Virus record (IMG/VR): IMGVR_UViG_3300009011_000025
Coordinates: 1-41,351 of that record
Source of the DNA: a virus
Strand: one strand, 5' to 3'
DNA: 41,351 bases
Shown here: positions 20,901 to 30,450 of the stretch, one piece after another
How positions within the stretch are numbered: the first letter of the stretch is position 1
How the letters are laid out: each line of letters starts with the position of its first letter
Made by a program: the position numbers and the translations under genes
Notes under the pieces: model-generated
The model's input: the letters and a program-made list of their open reading frames with translations, nothing else
Told to the model about the DNA's origin: nothing
Database searches by the model: none

Positions 20901-21446
20901 ATGGCCAAAAACGAAACAACCAAACAGCGCGGGTGGTTGAATAAATCCGAGATGGCGTCGAGCCTCGGGATTTCCCCGCAAGCCTTTGACAAATGGGGAG
21001 TTGCGCCTGTCGCACGCATAGGTCGCGAGGCGTTTTATACCGTGCAGAACGTGGTCGAAAACCGCGTTGAACACGCGCAACGGAAACACCAACCTGCGGG
21101 TGAGGGAACAGAAGGTGTCGATCCGATGATCGAGTACAAGCTGCTCGAAGAGCGCCGCGGTCTCACCGCCGCGCAAAGGATCGCCCAGGAAAAGAAGAAC
21201 CTGGTCCTGGACAAGCAGCTCGTGCCAGTCCCGTTCGCCACATTCGCTCTCGCCAAAATTGCCGCACAGATTGGCTCAAAACTGGACACTGTCGGCAAGA
21301 CCGTCACTCGGCGTCACCCAGAGGTTGACCCTCGAATCATCGAGTCGGTGGAGCGGGAGATCGCGCTTGCTCGAAATATTGCCGCCAGCTTTGGTGAGCA
21401 ACTTCCGGAATTATTAGATGAGTACGTTGAGTCCATGGCTGAATGA
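20901..21446 (+). CDS. Terminase small subunit, Nu1 family
   Basis: A 181-residue DNA-packaging protein. The N-terminal winged-helix (WLNKSEMASSLGISPQAFDKWGVAPVARIGREAFYTV) is the Nu1 cos-binding domain. The remainder is helical and should bind the large subunit. Start MAKNET. The end overlaps the large-subunit gene by 29 nt, a common terminase arrangement. Confidence 0.9.
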   Translation: MAKNETTKQRGWLNKSEMASSLGISPQAFDKWGVAPVARIGREAFYTVQNVVENRVEHAQRKHQPAGEGTEGVDPMIEYKLLEERRGLTAAQRIAQEKKNLVLDKQLVPVPFATFALAKIAAQIGSKLDTVGKTVTRRHPEVDPRIIESVEREIALARNIAASFGEQLPELLDEYVESMAE

Positions 21447-23355
21447 TCTTCGCAAGTCGATCAAGCTAGGACTTCAGGCGCTCTACAAAGAACCACCGCA
21501 AACCGCCGTCGAATGGGCGGATGCCAATTTCTACATGTCCGCCGAGTCCTCCTACAACGAGGGCAAATGGACGACCGAGCCGTTTCAGGTGGCGATCCTG
21601 AACAGCATGGGCAACGACCTGATCAACGTCGTCAACTTCATCAAGTCGGCGCGGATCGGTTACACCAAGCTGTTGATGGCGAACATCGGTTACAAAATTC
21701 AGCACAAGCGCCGCAACGTGATGATGTGGAGCCCGACTGACCCGGACGCCGAGGACATCAGCAAAAGCCACGTCAACGGGATGATCCGTGACGTGCCGGT
21801 GCTGGGCGACCTCGCTCCGTGGTTCGGCCGCAAGCACAGCGACAACACCTTGGACCAGAAGATATTCGCGAACCGGCGAACCCTCTGGATTCGCGGCGGT
21901 AAAGCCTCGCGTAACTATCGTGAGAAATCCGCCGACGAGGTGATCTACGACGAGCTTTCAAACTTCGACGAAAGCGTTGAAGGCGAAGGCGCGCCGATCA
22001 CCCTGGGCGACAAGCGACTGAACGGCGCGATCTACCCGAAGTCGATTCGTGGCTCAACGCCCAAGCGTGTCGGCTCCTGCCAGATCACCAAGGCCGTTGA
22101 AGAGTCGCCATACCTGCTCAAGTTTCATATCGATTGCCCGCACTGCCGACAGGAGCAGACGCTCAAGTGGGGCGGAAAGGATTGCGAGTTTGGCCTGAAG
22201 TGGGAAAAGAATGCACTCGGTGAGGCCGAGAAAGCCTGGTACGTGTGCGAGCACGCTGCCTGCATCATCTGGCACAACGAGATGGTCGAGTCGTCCAAGA
22301 CCGGCCGCTGGGTTTGCGAGCACACGGGCATCTGGACCCGCGATGGCATGGACTGGTTTGGTGTTGATGGTGAAATCATCCGCACCCCGCGCTCCGTCAG
22401 CTTCAGCATCTGGGCGATCTACAGCACCTGGAGCACGTGGCTCAGCCTGGCCGAAGAATGGCTGAAGGTGAAAGGCGACGTCTCGAAGCTGATCACCTTT
22501 ATCAACACCACCCGCGGCGAAACGTGGGACGACGACCAGGGCGAAAAGCTCGACTCCGAAGTTCTGTACGGGCGCCGCGAAGTTTATCCGCAGGTGCCGG
22601 CACTTGGCCTGGTGCTCGTAGGCGGCATCGATACTCAAGACGACCGTTTCGAGGGCCGCGTCTGGGCGTTCGGCCCGGGCGAGGAAGCGTGGTTGGTTCA
22701 TCGCTTCATTCTGATGGGCGACCCTGCCAGCGAAGAACTCCGCCGTAAGGTGGGGCTTGAGCTGCACCGGCAATTCACCCGCGTGGACGGCATCGTCATG
22801 AAGGTTGAGCGCTGGACGTGGGACGCCGGCGGCCACTATGCCGACGAGGTCTACGCCGAAAGCCGCAAGCACGGCGTGCACTGGGTCGTGCCGATCCGTG
22901 GTGCCACCATCTACGGCAAGCCGATCGCGAACTTCCCGCGCACGAAGAACAAGGTGCACAAGGTCTTCCTCACCGAGGTCGGTACCGACAACGCCAAAGA
23001 GCTGCTTTACAGCCGCATGGGTTTGCCGGTCGATACGGCGGCGTCGCAGGCGGGTGTGTCTCAGCCTGGGGTTGTTCACCTTCCGGCCAACGACGTGATC
23101 TGCGATGAGTCGGAGGTCAAGCAGCTCACCTCCGAAAAGAAAAAAGCGGCCATCTCCAAAGGCAAGCGCGTGATGCGTTGGGACAGCGGTGGCCGCCGAA
23201 ACGAGGCGCTCGATTGCTTCGTGTACGCGCTTGCCGCGCTGCGCATCTGCCAGCAACGGTTCGGGCTTGATCTCGATCTGCTGGTTGCTGCGGTCACTGG
23301 CGGCAATGAACCGGACGCGGAAGAACGACCGCGGAAGAAATCCACATTCTGGTAG
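21418..23355 (+). CDS. Terminase large subunit, GpA family
   Basis: A 645-residue packaging ATPase-nuclease of the lambda GpA family. Visible are the N-terminal ATPase region (WTTEPFQVAILNSMGN; KSARIGYTKLL near residue 80; a Walker B-like segment DEVIYDELSNF near 178-188), zinc-type Cys residues (CPHC, about 237) and C-terminal nuclease acidic residues (GGIDTQDDRFEG near 405, DCFVYALAALR near the end). It cuts cos and drives DNA into the prohead. Length is standard. Confidence 0.96.
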   Translation: MSTLSPWLNDLRKSIKLGLQALYKEPPQTAVEWADANFYMSAESSYNEGKWTTEPFQVAILNSMGNDLINVVNFIKSARIGYTKLLMANIGYKIQHKRRNVMMWSPTDPDAEDISKSHVNGMIRDVPVLGDLAPWFGRKHSDNTLDQKIFANRRTLWIRGGKASRNYREKSADEVIYDELSNFDESVEGEGAPITLGDKRLNGAIYPKSIRGSTPKRVGSCQITKAVEESPYLLKFHIDCPHCRQEQTLKWGGKDCEFGLKWEKNALGEAEKAWYVCEHAACIIWHNEMVESSKTGRWVCEHTGIWTRDGMDWFGVDGEIIRTPRSVSFSIWAIYSTWSTWLSLAEEWLKVKGDVSKLITFINTTRGETWDDDQGEKLDSEVLYGRREVYPQVPALGLVLVGGIDTQDDRFEGRVWAFGPGEEAWLVHRFILMGDPASEELRRKVGLELHRQFTRVDGIVMKVERWTWDAGGHYADEVYAESRKHGVHWVVPIRGATIYGKPIANFPRTKNKVHKVFLTEVGTDNAKELLYSRMGLPVDTAASQAGVSQPGVVHLPANDVICDESEVKQLTSEKKKAAISKGKRVMRWDSGGRRNEALDCFVYALAALRICQQRFGLDLDLLVAAVTGGNEPDAEERPRKKSTFW

Positions 23356-23363
23356 TGAGACTT

Positions 23364-23573
23364 ATGGCTTTCACAATCGAGCAGTACCAGGCCTTGCAGG
23401 CGGCCATCGCCGAAGGCGCGCTGTCCGTCCGCTATGCCGACAAAAGCGTCACCTACCGGTCGCTCGACGAGATGATCCGGATTCTAAAACTGATGGCCGG
23501 TGAACTCGGCCTGAATGCAAACAACGACGGCGGTCGCCGCTACACCTCATTCTCGAAAGGATATTACCCATGA
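23364..23573 (+). CDS. Head-tail connector gpW
   Basis: A 69-residue gpW family protein (TIEQYQALQAAIAEGALSVRYADKSVTYRSLDEMIRIL). In lambda, gpW binds under the portal to complete the head. The order terminase, gpW, portal is conserved. The start MAFTIE is 8 nt after the terminase stop. Confidence 0.92.
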   Translation: MAFTIEQYQALQAAIAEGALSVRYADKSVTYRSLDEMIRILKLMAGELGLNANNDGGRRYTSFSKGYYP

Positions 23574-25093
23574 GCATGCTCGATAGCCTGTTCCCTGGGT
23601 ATGCCGCGAAACGATCGGACGCACGCCTGAAAAAGCTGCGCACCGAGATGACAATGGACATGCTGAAGCGCCGGTTCGAGGGCGCGGCAGGCGGCCGAAG
23701 AAATGATAGATGGCGCGCCACTGGTGCAGATGCAAACGCCGAGAACGCCCCGGCTCTAGCGAAGCTTAGGAATCGTGCCCGCGAACAACGTCGGAACAAC
23801 CCATTCGCCGAGCGAGCAATCACTGGCATCGCAGACAACACGGTTGGTGCCGGGATCGTTCCATTGCCATTGGCGAAGCGCGATCGTGATGCCCTGAAGC
23901 TGGTGGATCTTTGGAAGGCTTGGGCCGAGACGACCGCTTGCGATGCGGACGGGTTGGAGAATTTTTACGGCCTGCAACACATGATCATGGAGGCAATCAC
24001 TGAAAGCGGTGAGTGCCTCATTCGGCGCAGGCGCCGTTTCAGTTCAGACGGTCTGCCTGTTCCAGTCCAGCTGCAAGTTTTGGAAGCTGACTTTCTCGAT
24101 GAAAGCAAGGCGATGGTCCTTGGTCTGAATGAAGTCATTCAGGGTGTCGAGTTCGATGCTCTTGGTCGACGGGTCGCCTACTGGTTGTTCGATAGACACC
24201 CTGGCTCGAACGCGGCATGGGGCTCGCTGCAGTCGTCGCGCGTGCCAGCCGAAGACGTGATTCATGTGTTCTTCCGGAAGCGGCCAGGTCAGGCGCGGGG
24301 TTACACCTGGCTGGCTCCTGTAATTCAGCGCATGAGCAAGTTCGACGAGATGGAAGATGCCGTCATGGAGCAGGCGAAGATCGCCGCCTGCTTCGCTGGG
24401 TTCATTACCAAGGACCCTGAAAATAGCCCTGCAGGCTCCAATAAACGACCGCCTCTCATTGATCGCATGGAGCCAGGGATGCTTCAGGAGTTGTCGCTCG
24501 GCGAGTCGGTCAGCTTCGGCACTCCACCAACCTTCAACGGTTACACGCCTTATTCCTGGCAAGCGCTACATGCCATCGCCGTCGGCTTGGGCGTCCCTTA
24601 CGAACTGCTGACCGGCGACCTCAAGGGCGTGAACTTCTCTAGCGGTCGAATGGGTTGGCTGAACTTCGCTCGCCGTGTCGATGTTTGGCAGTGGCGAATG
24701 CTGATCCCTCAGCTCTGTGATCAGGTCTGGCGTTGGTTCATGGAGGCTCAGGTGCTTTTGCCTGGCGGGGTAATGGATGACGTCAAGGCTTACTGGGTTC
24801 CGCCTCGCCGCGACATGGTCGACCCGAAGTCCGAAACCGAAAACGTCATAACCCGCGTGCGCAACGGTCTGACCACGTGGCCGGATGCTTTGCGCGAACT
24901 GGGCATCACAGACCCGAAGCGACATGCAGAGCAAATCAAGAAAGCGAACGACATGATCGACGAATACGGCCTGGTCCTGGATTGCGACCCGCGCCGAGTC
25001 GCGGCCGCCGGCTCACCAAGTCAGCCGCCACCAACCGAAGAGAAACCAGACGATGCCAACTCCGAATCAGGCGACGACCAACAAGACGCATGA
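23570..25093 (+). CDS. Portal protein, lambda family
   Basis: A 507-residue portal of the lambda GpB family. Marks are FAERAITGIADNTVGAGI (about 81-98), VPAEDVIHVFFRKRPGQARGYTWLAPVI (about 222-249) and LTGDLKGVNFSSGRMGWL near 350. It forms the dodecameric DNA entry. The last 40 nt overlap the start of the protease-capsid gene. Confidence 0.95.
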   Translation: MSMLDSLFPGYAAKRSDARLKKLRTEMTMDMLKRRFEGAAGGRRNDRWRATGADANAENAPALAKLRNRAREQRRNNPFAERAITGIADNTVGAGIVPLPLAKRDRDALKLVDLWKAWAETTACDADGLENFYGLQHMIMEAITESGECLIRRRRRFSSDGLPVPVQLQVLEADFLDESKAMVLGLNEVIQGVEFDALGRRVAYWLFDRHPGSNAAWGSLQSSRVPAEDVIHVFFRKRPGQARGYTWLAPVIQRMSKFDEMEDAVMEQAKIAACFAGFITKDPENSPAGSNKRPPLIDRMEPGMLQELSLGESVSFGTPPTFNGYTPYSWQALHAIAVGLGVPYELLTGDLKGVNFSSGRMGWLNFARRVDVWQWRMLIPQLCDQVWRWFMEAQVLLPGGVMDDVKAYWVPPRRDMVDPKSETENVITRVRNGLTTWPDALRELGITDPKRHAEQIKKANDMIDEYGLVLDCDPRRVAAAGSPSQPPPTEEKPDDANSESGDDQQDA

Positions 25094-27056
25094 AACGCCA
25101 ATGCTCAGCCTGCGCGCCGCCGTGCGTGAAGGCTCGGTTGACGTTGAGCAGCGCACCGTTGAACTCACCTGGACCACTGGCTCGAAAGGCCGCCGCTGGT
25201 CCTGGGACATCGGCAGTTATATGGAGGAGCTCGAGGTCAGCGCCAAAGCGCTCCGACTCGACCGCCTGAACAACGGCGCGCCATTCTTGAATGCTCATAG
25301 CTCGTACGAACTCTCCGACGTCATTGGCGTTGTGGAGAAGGCATGGCTCGAAGGCGAAGAGGGCCGTGCCCTTGTCCGCTTCAGCCAGCGTGAGGATGTC
25401 GAGGGCATCTTCCGTGACGTGCAAGACGGGATCCTGAGAAACATCAGTGTTGGCTATGCCGTCCACCGTTACGAAGTTGTGGAAGAGGAAGACGACAAGC
25501 TTCCGACCTATCGCGCGGTGGATTGGGAGCCACTGGAACTCTCGTTGGTTCCGATCGGCTTTGATGACGGCGCCAAGATCCGCAGCGCCCAAACTGCCGC
25601 TGACTACAAGGGCCAACGCTTCAACACCATTTTCGAAGTTCGCGAGGCGCAAAAGCCTCTCTACCAACCGGCCGCCGTGGCCAACACCACCGAGGAAAAC
25701 CCGATGACTGAAGAAGAAAAGCGCGCGGCCGAGGAGTTGATCCGTCGCGAAGCCGCTGATGCCGAGCGTAAGCGCAGCCTGACCATTCGCCAGATGGCGA
25801 AGAAGGTTGGTCTGGGTGAGGATGTCGCAGAAGATCTGGTGGCTCGTGGCGTCTCGATCGCTGATGCCAGCATTGCTTTGATCGACAAAGCTGCCGAGAA
25901 CCAAGGTAAGGATCAACCTGAAACGCGAAACAGCCAAGCGACGGTGGTTGGTGGTCTGGATCAGTCGGTGATTACTGCGAAGCGCGAGGCGATGCAGAAT
26001 GCTTTGCTCAACCGTTGCAACCCGACCATCGCGCTGATCGAAGGCGCTCGGGAGTTCCGCGGCATGCGCTTGCTCGATCTCGCGCGTGAGTGCGTGGAAA
26101 CTGTCGGCGGCAATGCACGCGGCATGCTCCCTCAAGAAGTGGCCCGCGCAGCTCTGGGTTGCGACCGAACCGCCATGCGCGCCGCTGGCATGCAAACCAC
26201 CAGCGACTTCCCAATCCTGCTCGGTGGTGGCGTCACCCGCACCCTCCGTGATGCTTACGCCCAAGCGCCGCAGACCTGGCGCCCTCTGGGTCAGATGACC
26301 ACTGTTCCAGACTTCCGCGCCACCACCCGTGCTGCGCTGGGTGATATCTCCGCCCTTGAGGAAGTCAAGGAGCATGGCGAATACAAGTACGGAAAACTCG
26401 AAGAAGAGGGCGCTCCGATCCGCGTCACCAAGTTCGGCAAGATCATCGCCATCACTTGGGAAGCCGTCATCAACGACGACTTGGGCGCACTGACTCGCAT
26501 CCCTCGGGCCTACGGATTGGCCGCTGCCGAGACGGAGTCCAATCTGGTTTGGAACCTGATTCTCAGCAACCCGAATTTCACTGACGGCACTGCAATCTTT
26601 GTCGCGGGTCACGGCAACCTGGCAGCCAGTGGTGGAGCAATCAACACCACTACCCTGGGGGCTGCACGCGCCGCAATGCGCAAGCAAAAATCCAAGGCCG
26701 GCGCGTTCCTCAATGTTGAGCCGCGCTACCTGGTGGTCGGTCCTGACAAGGAACTGGAAGCCTTCCAGTTCACCAGTTCCCAATACGTTCCAGCCAAGAA
26801 CTCCGACATCAACGATGGCCGCAACACGTCGCTGGTCGTAATCGTCGATGGCCGAATCACTGGCAACCAATGGTATCTGTTCACCGAGGCAGGGCTGATT
26901 GATACCTTCGAGTATGCCTACCTCGAAGGTGAGCCGGGCGTATTCACTGAAACTCGCGAAGGCTTTGAAGTCGACGGTATGGAAATCAAGGCACGCCTGG
27001 TCTTCGGCGCCGCCTGGATCGACTACCGCGGTGCGTACAAAAACCCGGGCGCTTAA
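25053..27056 (+). CDS. Prohead protease - major capsid protein fusion
   Basis: A 667-residue two-domain protein. Residues about 15-185 are an HK97-type prohead protease (NNGAPFLNAHSSY with catalytic His near 82; GILRNISVGYAVHRY with Ser near 132). A charged linker follows (MTEEEKRAAEELIRREAADAERKRSL, from residue 218). Residues about 330-660 are a major head protein (WRPLGQMTTVPDFRATTRAALGDISAL ... YFTEAGLIDTFEYAYLEG type). Fusions of this kind are known in lambda-like Proteobacteria phages. An internal ATG at 25704 has GAGGAA in good position and may give separate capsid protein. Confidence 0.93.
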   Translation: MPTPNQATTNKTHETPMLSLRAAVREGSVDVEQRTVELTWTTGSKGRRWSWDIGSYMEELEVSAKALRLDRLNNGAPFLNAHSSYELSDVIGVVEKAWLEGEEGRALVRFSQREDVEGIFRDVQDGILRNISVGYAVHRYEVVEEEDDKLPTYRAVDWEPLELSLVPIGFDDGAKIRSAQTAADYKGQRFNTIFEVREAQKPLYQPAAVANTTEENPMTEEEKRAAEELIRREAADAERKRSLTIRQMAKKVGLGEDVAEDLVARGVSIADASIALIDKAAENQGKDQPETRNSQATVVGGLDQSVITAKREAMQNALLNRCNPTIALIEGAREFRGMRLLDLARECVETVGGNARGMLPQEVARAALGCDRTAMRAAGMQTTSDFPILLGGGVTRTLRDAYAQAPQTWRPLGQMTTVPDFRATTRAALGDISALEEVKEHGEYKYGKLEEEGAPIRVTKFGKIIAITWEAVINDDLGALTRIPRAYGLAAAETESNLVWNLILSNPNFTDGTAIFVAGHGNLAASGGAINTTTLGAARAAMRKQKSKAGAFLNVEPRYLVVGPDKELEAFQFTSSQYVPAKNSDINDGRNTSLVVIVDGRITGNQWYLFTEAGLIDTFEYAYLEGEPGVFTETREGFEVDGMEIKARLVFGAAWIDYRGAYKNPGA

Positions 27057-27083
27057 TTCCCGAAAAGCACACAGACCGAAAAT

Positions 27084-27105
27084 GGCGCCGCTGGGCGCCC
27101 TTTTT
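27084..27105 (+). terminator. Terminator after the capsid gene
   Basis: Perfect GGCGCC-GCTG-GGCGCC stem followed by C and TTTTT, 28 nt after the capsid stop. It may adjust the ratio of capsid to downstream tail mRNAs. Confidence 0.85.
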
Positions 27106-27139
27106 GTTTTTGCCCTTTCGAACTTCAAGGTGATTTCGC

Positions 27140-27490
27140 ATGAAAACTTACATTCAGGCTGGCGACTGCTTGACCGTACCAGCTCCAGTTGGCGGCACCG
27201 TATCTGGCGAGCTCTACAAAGTCGGCGCCATTGTTGGCGTTGCCGCCACCACGGAAGTAGCCGGTACGCCTGTGGTGCTCAAAACCACCGGTGTCTTTGA
27301 TCTGACGAAAACCAGCGCCCAAGCGTGGGGCATTGGCGACGTTCTATTCATGAACACCACTACCCGTGCTCTGACTAACGTGTCGGCTACCGGCCTAGTG
27401 TTGGTTGGCTTGGCTACGGAAGTAGAGGCCAACCCGAGCGCTACCGGTGCCTGCCGTCTCAACGGCGTTTCTGCTCCGGCGCCGGTGTAA
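27140..27490 (+). CDS. Capsid decoration-like protein (DUF2190)
   Basis: A 116-residue Ala/Thr/Val-rich beta protein of the DUF2190 family: MKTYIQAGDCLTVPAPVGGTVSGE at the start, then GVAATTEVAGTPVVLKTTGVFDL. Such proteins follow the capsid gene and are thought to sit on the capsid surface, as lambda gpD does. Start MKTYIQ behind AAGGTGA. Confidence 0.88.
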   Translation: MKTYIQAGDCLTVPAPVGGTVSGELYKVGAIVGVAATTEVAGTPVVLKTTGVFDLTKTSAQAWGIGDVLFMNTTTRALTNVSATGLVLVGLATEVEANPSATGACRLNGVSAPAPV

Positions 27491-27837
27491 TGGGCTGGGC
27501 CTCAATGGCCCAGCGCATGCTTGGCGTGTCTATCCGCACATTCAGTGAGCCTTCGGCGTCCATCGATCCTGATGGCGCCGTGTACTGGTTGACGGACGGA
27601 GTCGCGCCCGGCGTGGCCCTGGCCCAAGCGGTGTTCGATACCGCTCACGTTTCTGTTGATCCAGAGACAGGCGCGCCGGTGTCGACCAATAACCCGATCC
27701 TCGGCGTTCGCCTGATTGATCTGCCCAACAACCCAACAAACCGTGACCGAGTTCGGGCACGCGGTGTGTTGTACATGATCAACGAGCCACAGTTCGACGG
27801 CGTGGCTGGTGTAACGATTACCCTCCGGAAGGTTTGA
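27490..27837 (+). CDS. Head-tail joining protein
   Basis: A 115-residue protein with the pattern of phage head-tail joining proteins (lambda gpFII type): RMLGVSIRTFSEPSASI, NNPILGVRLIDLPNNPTNRDRV and YMINEPQFDGVAGVTITLRKV. Its ATG shares a base with the DUF2190 stop (TAATG). It would seal the head to the tail neck. Confidence 0.82.
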   Translation: MGWASMAQRMLGVSIRTFSEPSASIDPDGAVYWLTDGVAPGVALAQAVFDTAHVSVDPETGAPVSTNNPILGVRLIDLPNNPTNRDRVRARGVLYMINEPQFDGVAGVTITLRKV

Positions 27838-27839
27838 AG

Positions 27840-28394
27840 ATGGCTCACCCAAGAGAACTGATCCGCAAACAAGCCGTTGCGGTCTTGCTTGGCGCGACCA
27901 ATGCCGGGGCCAGCGTTTATGCAAGCCGCGTGGCACCGCTTATTTCCAACGGATGGCAGAGCGAGCTTCCCGCGATCATCGTTTACACGATGGACGAGTC
28001 GGGCGAGATCTTTAACCAGGCGCCGCGCGAGTACATGCGCAAGGTCGAGTTGGTGGTGGAGATTCACGCCGAAGGCAACGGTGCGCTGGACGACACCCTC
28101 GACACGCTGGCCCGTCAGGTTGAGCGCCTGCTGCTGACGGACGACACCCTCGGTGACACCGTCAACGATCTGCAATACCTGCGTTCTCGCATGGTGCTGC
28201 TTGATCAATCGGAGCAACTGACCGGCGCCTGCCGCGTCGTCTTCGAGGCGTCATATCTGGACCGTCACCCCGACGATCTTTTCAACGAAACACTTCCCGA
28301 CTTCAACACGCTGGGCACCGACTACAGCTTGGACAACGCCCAGCCCAACCCGCTGGATCGTGCCAAAACGATCATCGAGGACCTGAATCCATGA
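27840..28394 (+). CDS. Tail terminator / minor tail protein
   Basis: A 184-residue protein starting MAHPRE, ATG 3 nt after the previous stop with GGAAGG upstream. Features include QLELVVEIH-type strands and the phrase ARQVERLLLTDDTLGDTVNDLQYLRS. Position after the joining protein and before DUF2635/sheath fits the tail terminator that ends tube growth. Assignment rests on position and general pattern. Confidence 0.75.
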   Translation: MAHPRELIRKQAVAVLLGATNAGASVYASRVAPLISNGWQSELPAIIVYTMDESGEIFNQAPREYMRKVELVVEIHAEGNGALDDTLDTLARQVERLLLTDDTLGDTVNDLQYLRSRMVLLDQSEQLTGACRVVFEASYLDRHPDDLFNETLPDFNTLGTDYSLDNAQPNPLDRAKTIIEDLNP

Positions 28395-28588
28395 CAACCC
28401 GAGTGCTGGTTAAACCCGTCGAGGGTCGCCTGGTGCGGATCCCCGGCACCTACGAGGCGCTGCCCGTAGAAGGGAAGACGCTGGAAACGAATAGTTACTG
28501 GCTCCGGAAGAAGGCAGCCGGGGACGTCGAATTCAAAACTGAACAGCCTGTTGATCAGGCCCCGACCCCAAAAGGTGAGAAACAATGA
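28391..28588 (+). CDS. DUF2635 protein
   Basis: A 65-residue protein (VKPVEGRLVRIPGTYEALPVEGKTLETNSYWLRKKAAGDV) of the DUF2635 family, standing directly before the sheath gene in Mu-like phages. Role unknown; it overlaps both neighbours by ATGA. Confidence 0.9.
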   Translation: MTTRVLVKPVEGRLVRIPGTYEALPVEGKTLETNSYWLRKKAAGDVEFKTEQPVDQAPTPKGEKQ

Positions 28589-30057
28589 GCATCGGATTCG
28601 ACACCATCCCTGGGCCTGGATCGCTGCGCAAGCCCGGCGTCTACAGCGAGATCGACAACAGCCAGGCTGTACGCGGCCCGCAGTCGGTCACTTATCGCCG
28701 CTTGTTGATCGGCCAAAAGTTGGCTGCCGGTTCAGCCGTGGCCAACACCATGGTTCGCGTGACCAGTGCCCCTCAAGCCGACTCGCTGTTCGGTGCTGGC
28801 TCGATGCTTGCCGGCATGGTTCGAGCCGCTTTGGCCATCGACACCTACACCGAACTTCAGGTGATGCCGCTAATCGACAATGTCGCCGGCGTAGCTGCCT
28901 CCGGAACTCTGGTTTTCACTGGCCCGGCCACTGGCTCAGGCACCATCGAACTGATGATTGCAGGTCGCCGCGTGTCTGTCGGGGTTATCAGTGGTGATTC
29001 CGTCACCGCCATTGGCACCGCTGTCGCGGCGGCAATCACCGCTGCTGCTGACATGCCAGTGACTGCCGTCGCTGCTACGGGCACTGTCACCCTGACCAGT
29101 CGCCACAAAGGCGAGGCGGGTAACAGCCTCAACGCGCGAGTGAACTACTACGCCGGGCAGACATTGCCTGCCGGTGTTGGCGTCACTACCACTGCATTTA
29201 CGGGCGGGGCTGGTAACCCAGTTCTGGACACTGCGCTGGCCGCCCTCGGCGACGAGTGGCTGCATACCTGGGCTGTGCCGTACACCGATGGGGCGAGTCT
29301 GGCCAGCGTCAAAACTGAGCTGAACAGTCGCTTCGCCTGGAACCGTGAGATTGAAGCGCACGCCTTCGCTGCCGCGCGTGGCACGCAAGGCAGTCTTGGC
29401 GCCATCGGCGAAAGCCATAACAGCCAGCACCTCTCGATCATCATGGCAAACGATGAGCCGATGCCGGCTTATGAGAAAGCCGCCGAGACCATGGCTATCG
29501 CGGCGTACTACGCGGCCATCGACCCGGCCCGGCCGATCCAGAATCTGGCGTATGCCTGGTGCTTGCCGCCTGCGGCTGCCGATCGATTCACCAACGAAGA
29601 GCGCAACTTGCTGCTGTTCGATGGGATCGCCACGAGCAAGGTCGGCACCGACGGCACCATGCTCGTTGAACGTCTGATCACAACCTACAAAACCAATGCC
29701 GCTGGCGGATCTGACATCAGCTACTTGGACAGCGAAACGCTGTTCACTCTGATGTTCATCCGCCACGACTGGCGCGACTACATCCTGCGCAAGTACCCGC
29801 GGCACAAGCTGGCCGACAACGGGACTCGCTACGGCATCGGTCAGGCAGTCGTCACGCCGAACGTGATGAAGGCCGAAGCCATCTCCAAGTTTCGCGAATG
29901 GGAGGATCTGGGGCTGGTCGAGAACATCGACGACTTCAAGGCCAACCTCATCGCCGAGCGCAACGTCAGCGATCCGAATCGGCTCGACATGCTGCTGCCG
30001 CCGGACCTGGTCAACCAACTGCGCATCGTCGCCAACAAGATCCAATTCCGCCTCTAA
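28585..30057 (+). CDS. Contractile tail sheath protein
   Basis: A 490-residue sheath of the Mu gpL type. The N-terminus is IPGPGSLRKPGVYSEID; the C-terminal domain includes LRKYPRHKLADNGTRYGIGQAVVTPNVMKAEAISKFREWEDLGLVENIDDFKANLIAERN and the ending RIVANKIQFRL. It proves a contractile, myovirus-type tail. It is the first of the Mu-order tail genes. Confidence 0.96.
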   Translation: MSIGFDTIPGPGSLRKPGVYSEIDNSQAVRGPQSVTYRRLLIGQKLAAGSAVANTMVRVTSAPQADSLFGAGSMLAGMVRAALAIDTYTELQVMPLIDNVAGVAASGTLVFTGPATGSGTIELMIAGRRVSVGVISGDSVTAIGTAVAAAITAAADMPVTAVAATGTVTLTSRHKGEAGNSLNARVNYYAGQTLPAGVGVTTTAFTGGAGNPVLDTALAALGDEWLHTWAVPYTDGASLASVKTELNSRFAWNREIEAHAFAAARGTQGSLGAIGESHNSQHLSIIMANDEPMPAYEKAAETMAIAAYYAAIDPARPIQNLAYAWCLPPAAADRFTNEERNLLLFDGIATSKVGTDGTMLVERLITTYKTNAAGGSDISYLDSETLFTLMFIRHDWRDYILRKYPRHKLADNGTRYGIGQAVVTPNVMKAEAISKFREWEDLGLVENIDDFKANLIAERNVSDPNRLDMLLPPDLVNQLRIVANKIQFRL

Positions 30058-30081
30058 GGCGGCCTTCGGGAGAGCTATCAC

Positions 30082-30450
30082 ATGGCAGGCAATAAACGCG
30101 TAGGCGGGATTATCAGTTTGAAGATCGACGGCGATATGTATTTCGCCAAGGGCGACTTCACCTACAACCTCGGCAGACCGAAGAAGGAGGGCGTGGTCGG
30201 TAGTGATCGCGTCCACGGTTACAAGGAAACACCGCAGATTCCGTTCGTCGAGGGTGAGATCACCGATCGTGCCGAGATGAGCTTGGAAGCGTTGCTCGAT
30301 ATCGCTGACGCCACCATCACCCTGGAGCTGGCGAACGGCAAAGTGATCGTTCTGCGCGAAGCCTGGTACGCCAACGAGGGTACGGGCAACACCGGCGAAG
30401 GCAACATCCCAGTTCGCTTTGAAGGCATGTCGGCCGAGGAGGTCAAATAA
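30082..30450 (+). CDS. Tail tube protein
   Basis: A 122-residue tube protein (Mu gpM type): GGIISLKIDGDMYFAKGDFTYNLGRPKKEGVVGSD, PQIPFVEGEITD, ending IPVRFEGMSAEEVK. It is next to the sheath as expected. The tube hexamers polymerise on the tape measure. Confidence 0.94.
   Translation: MAGNKRVGGIISLKIDGDMYFAKGDFTYNLGRPKKEGVVGSDRVHGYKETPQIPFVEGEITDRAEMSLEALLDIADATITLELANGKVIVLREAWYANEGTGNTGEGNIPVRFEGMSAEEVK

Noticed and set aside
24936-27128. 730-codon antisense open frame
   Set aside because: Exact shadow of the portal end and the protease-capsid gene in G+C-rich DNA; no ribosome site and no recognisable domain.
28936-30216. 426-codon antisense open frame
   Set aside because: Shadow of the tail sheath gene, whose identity is certain.
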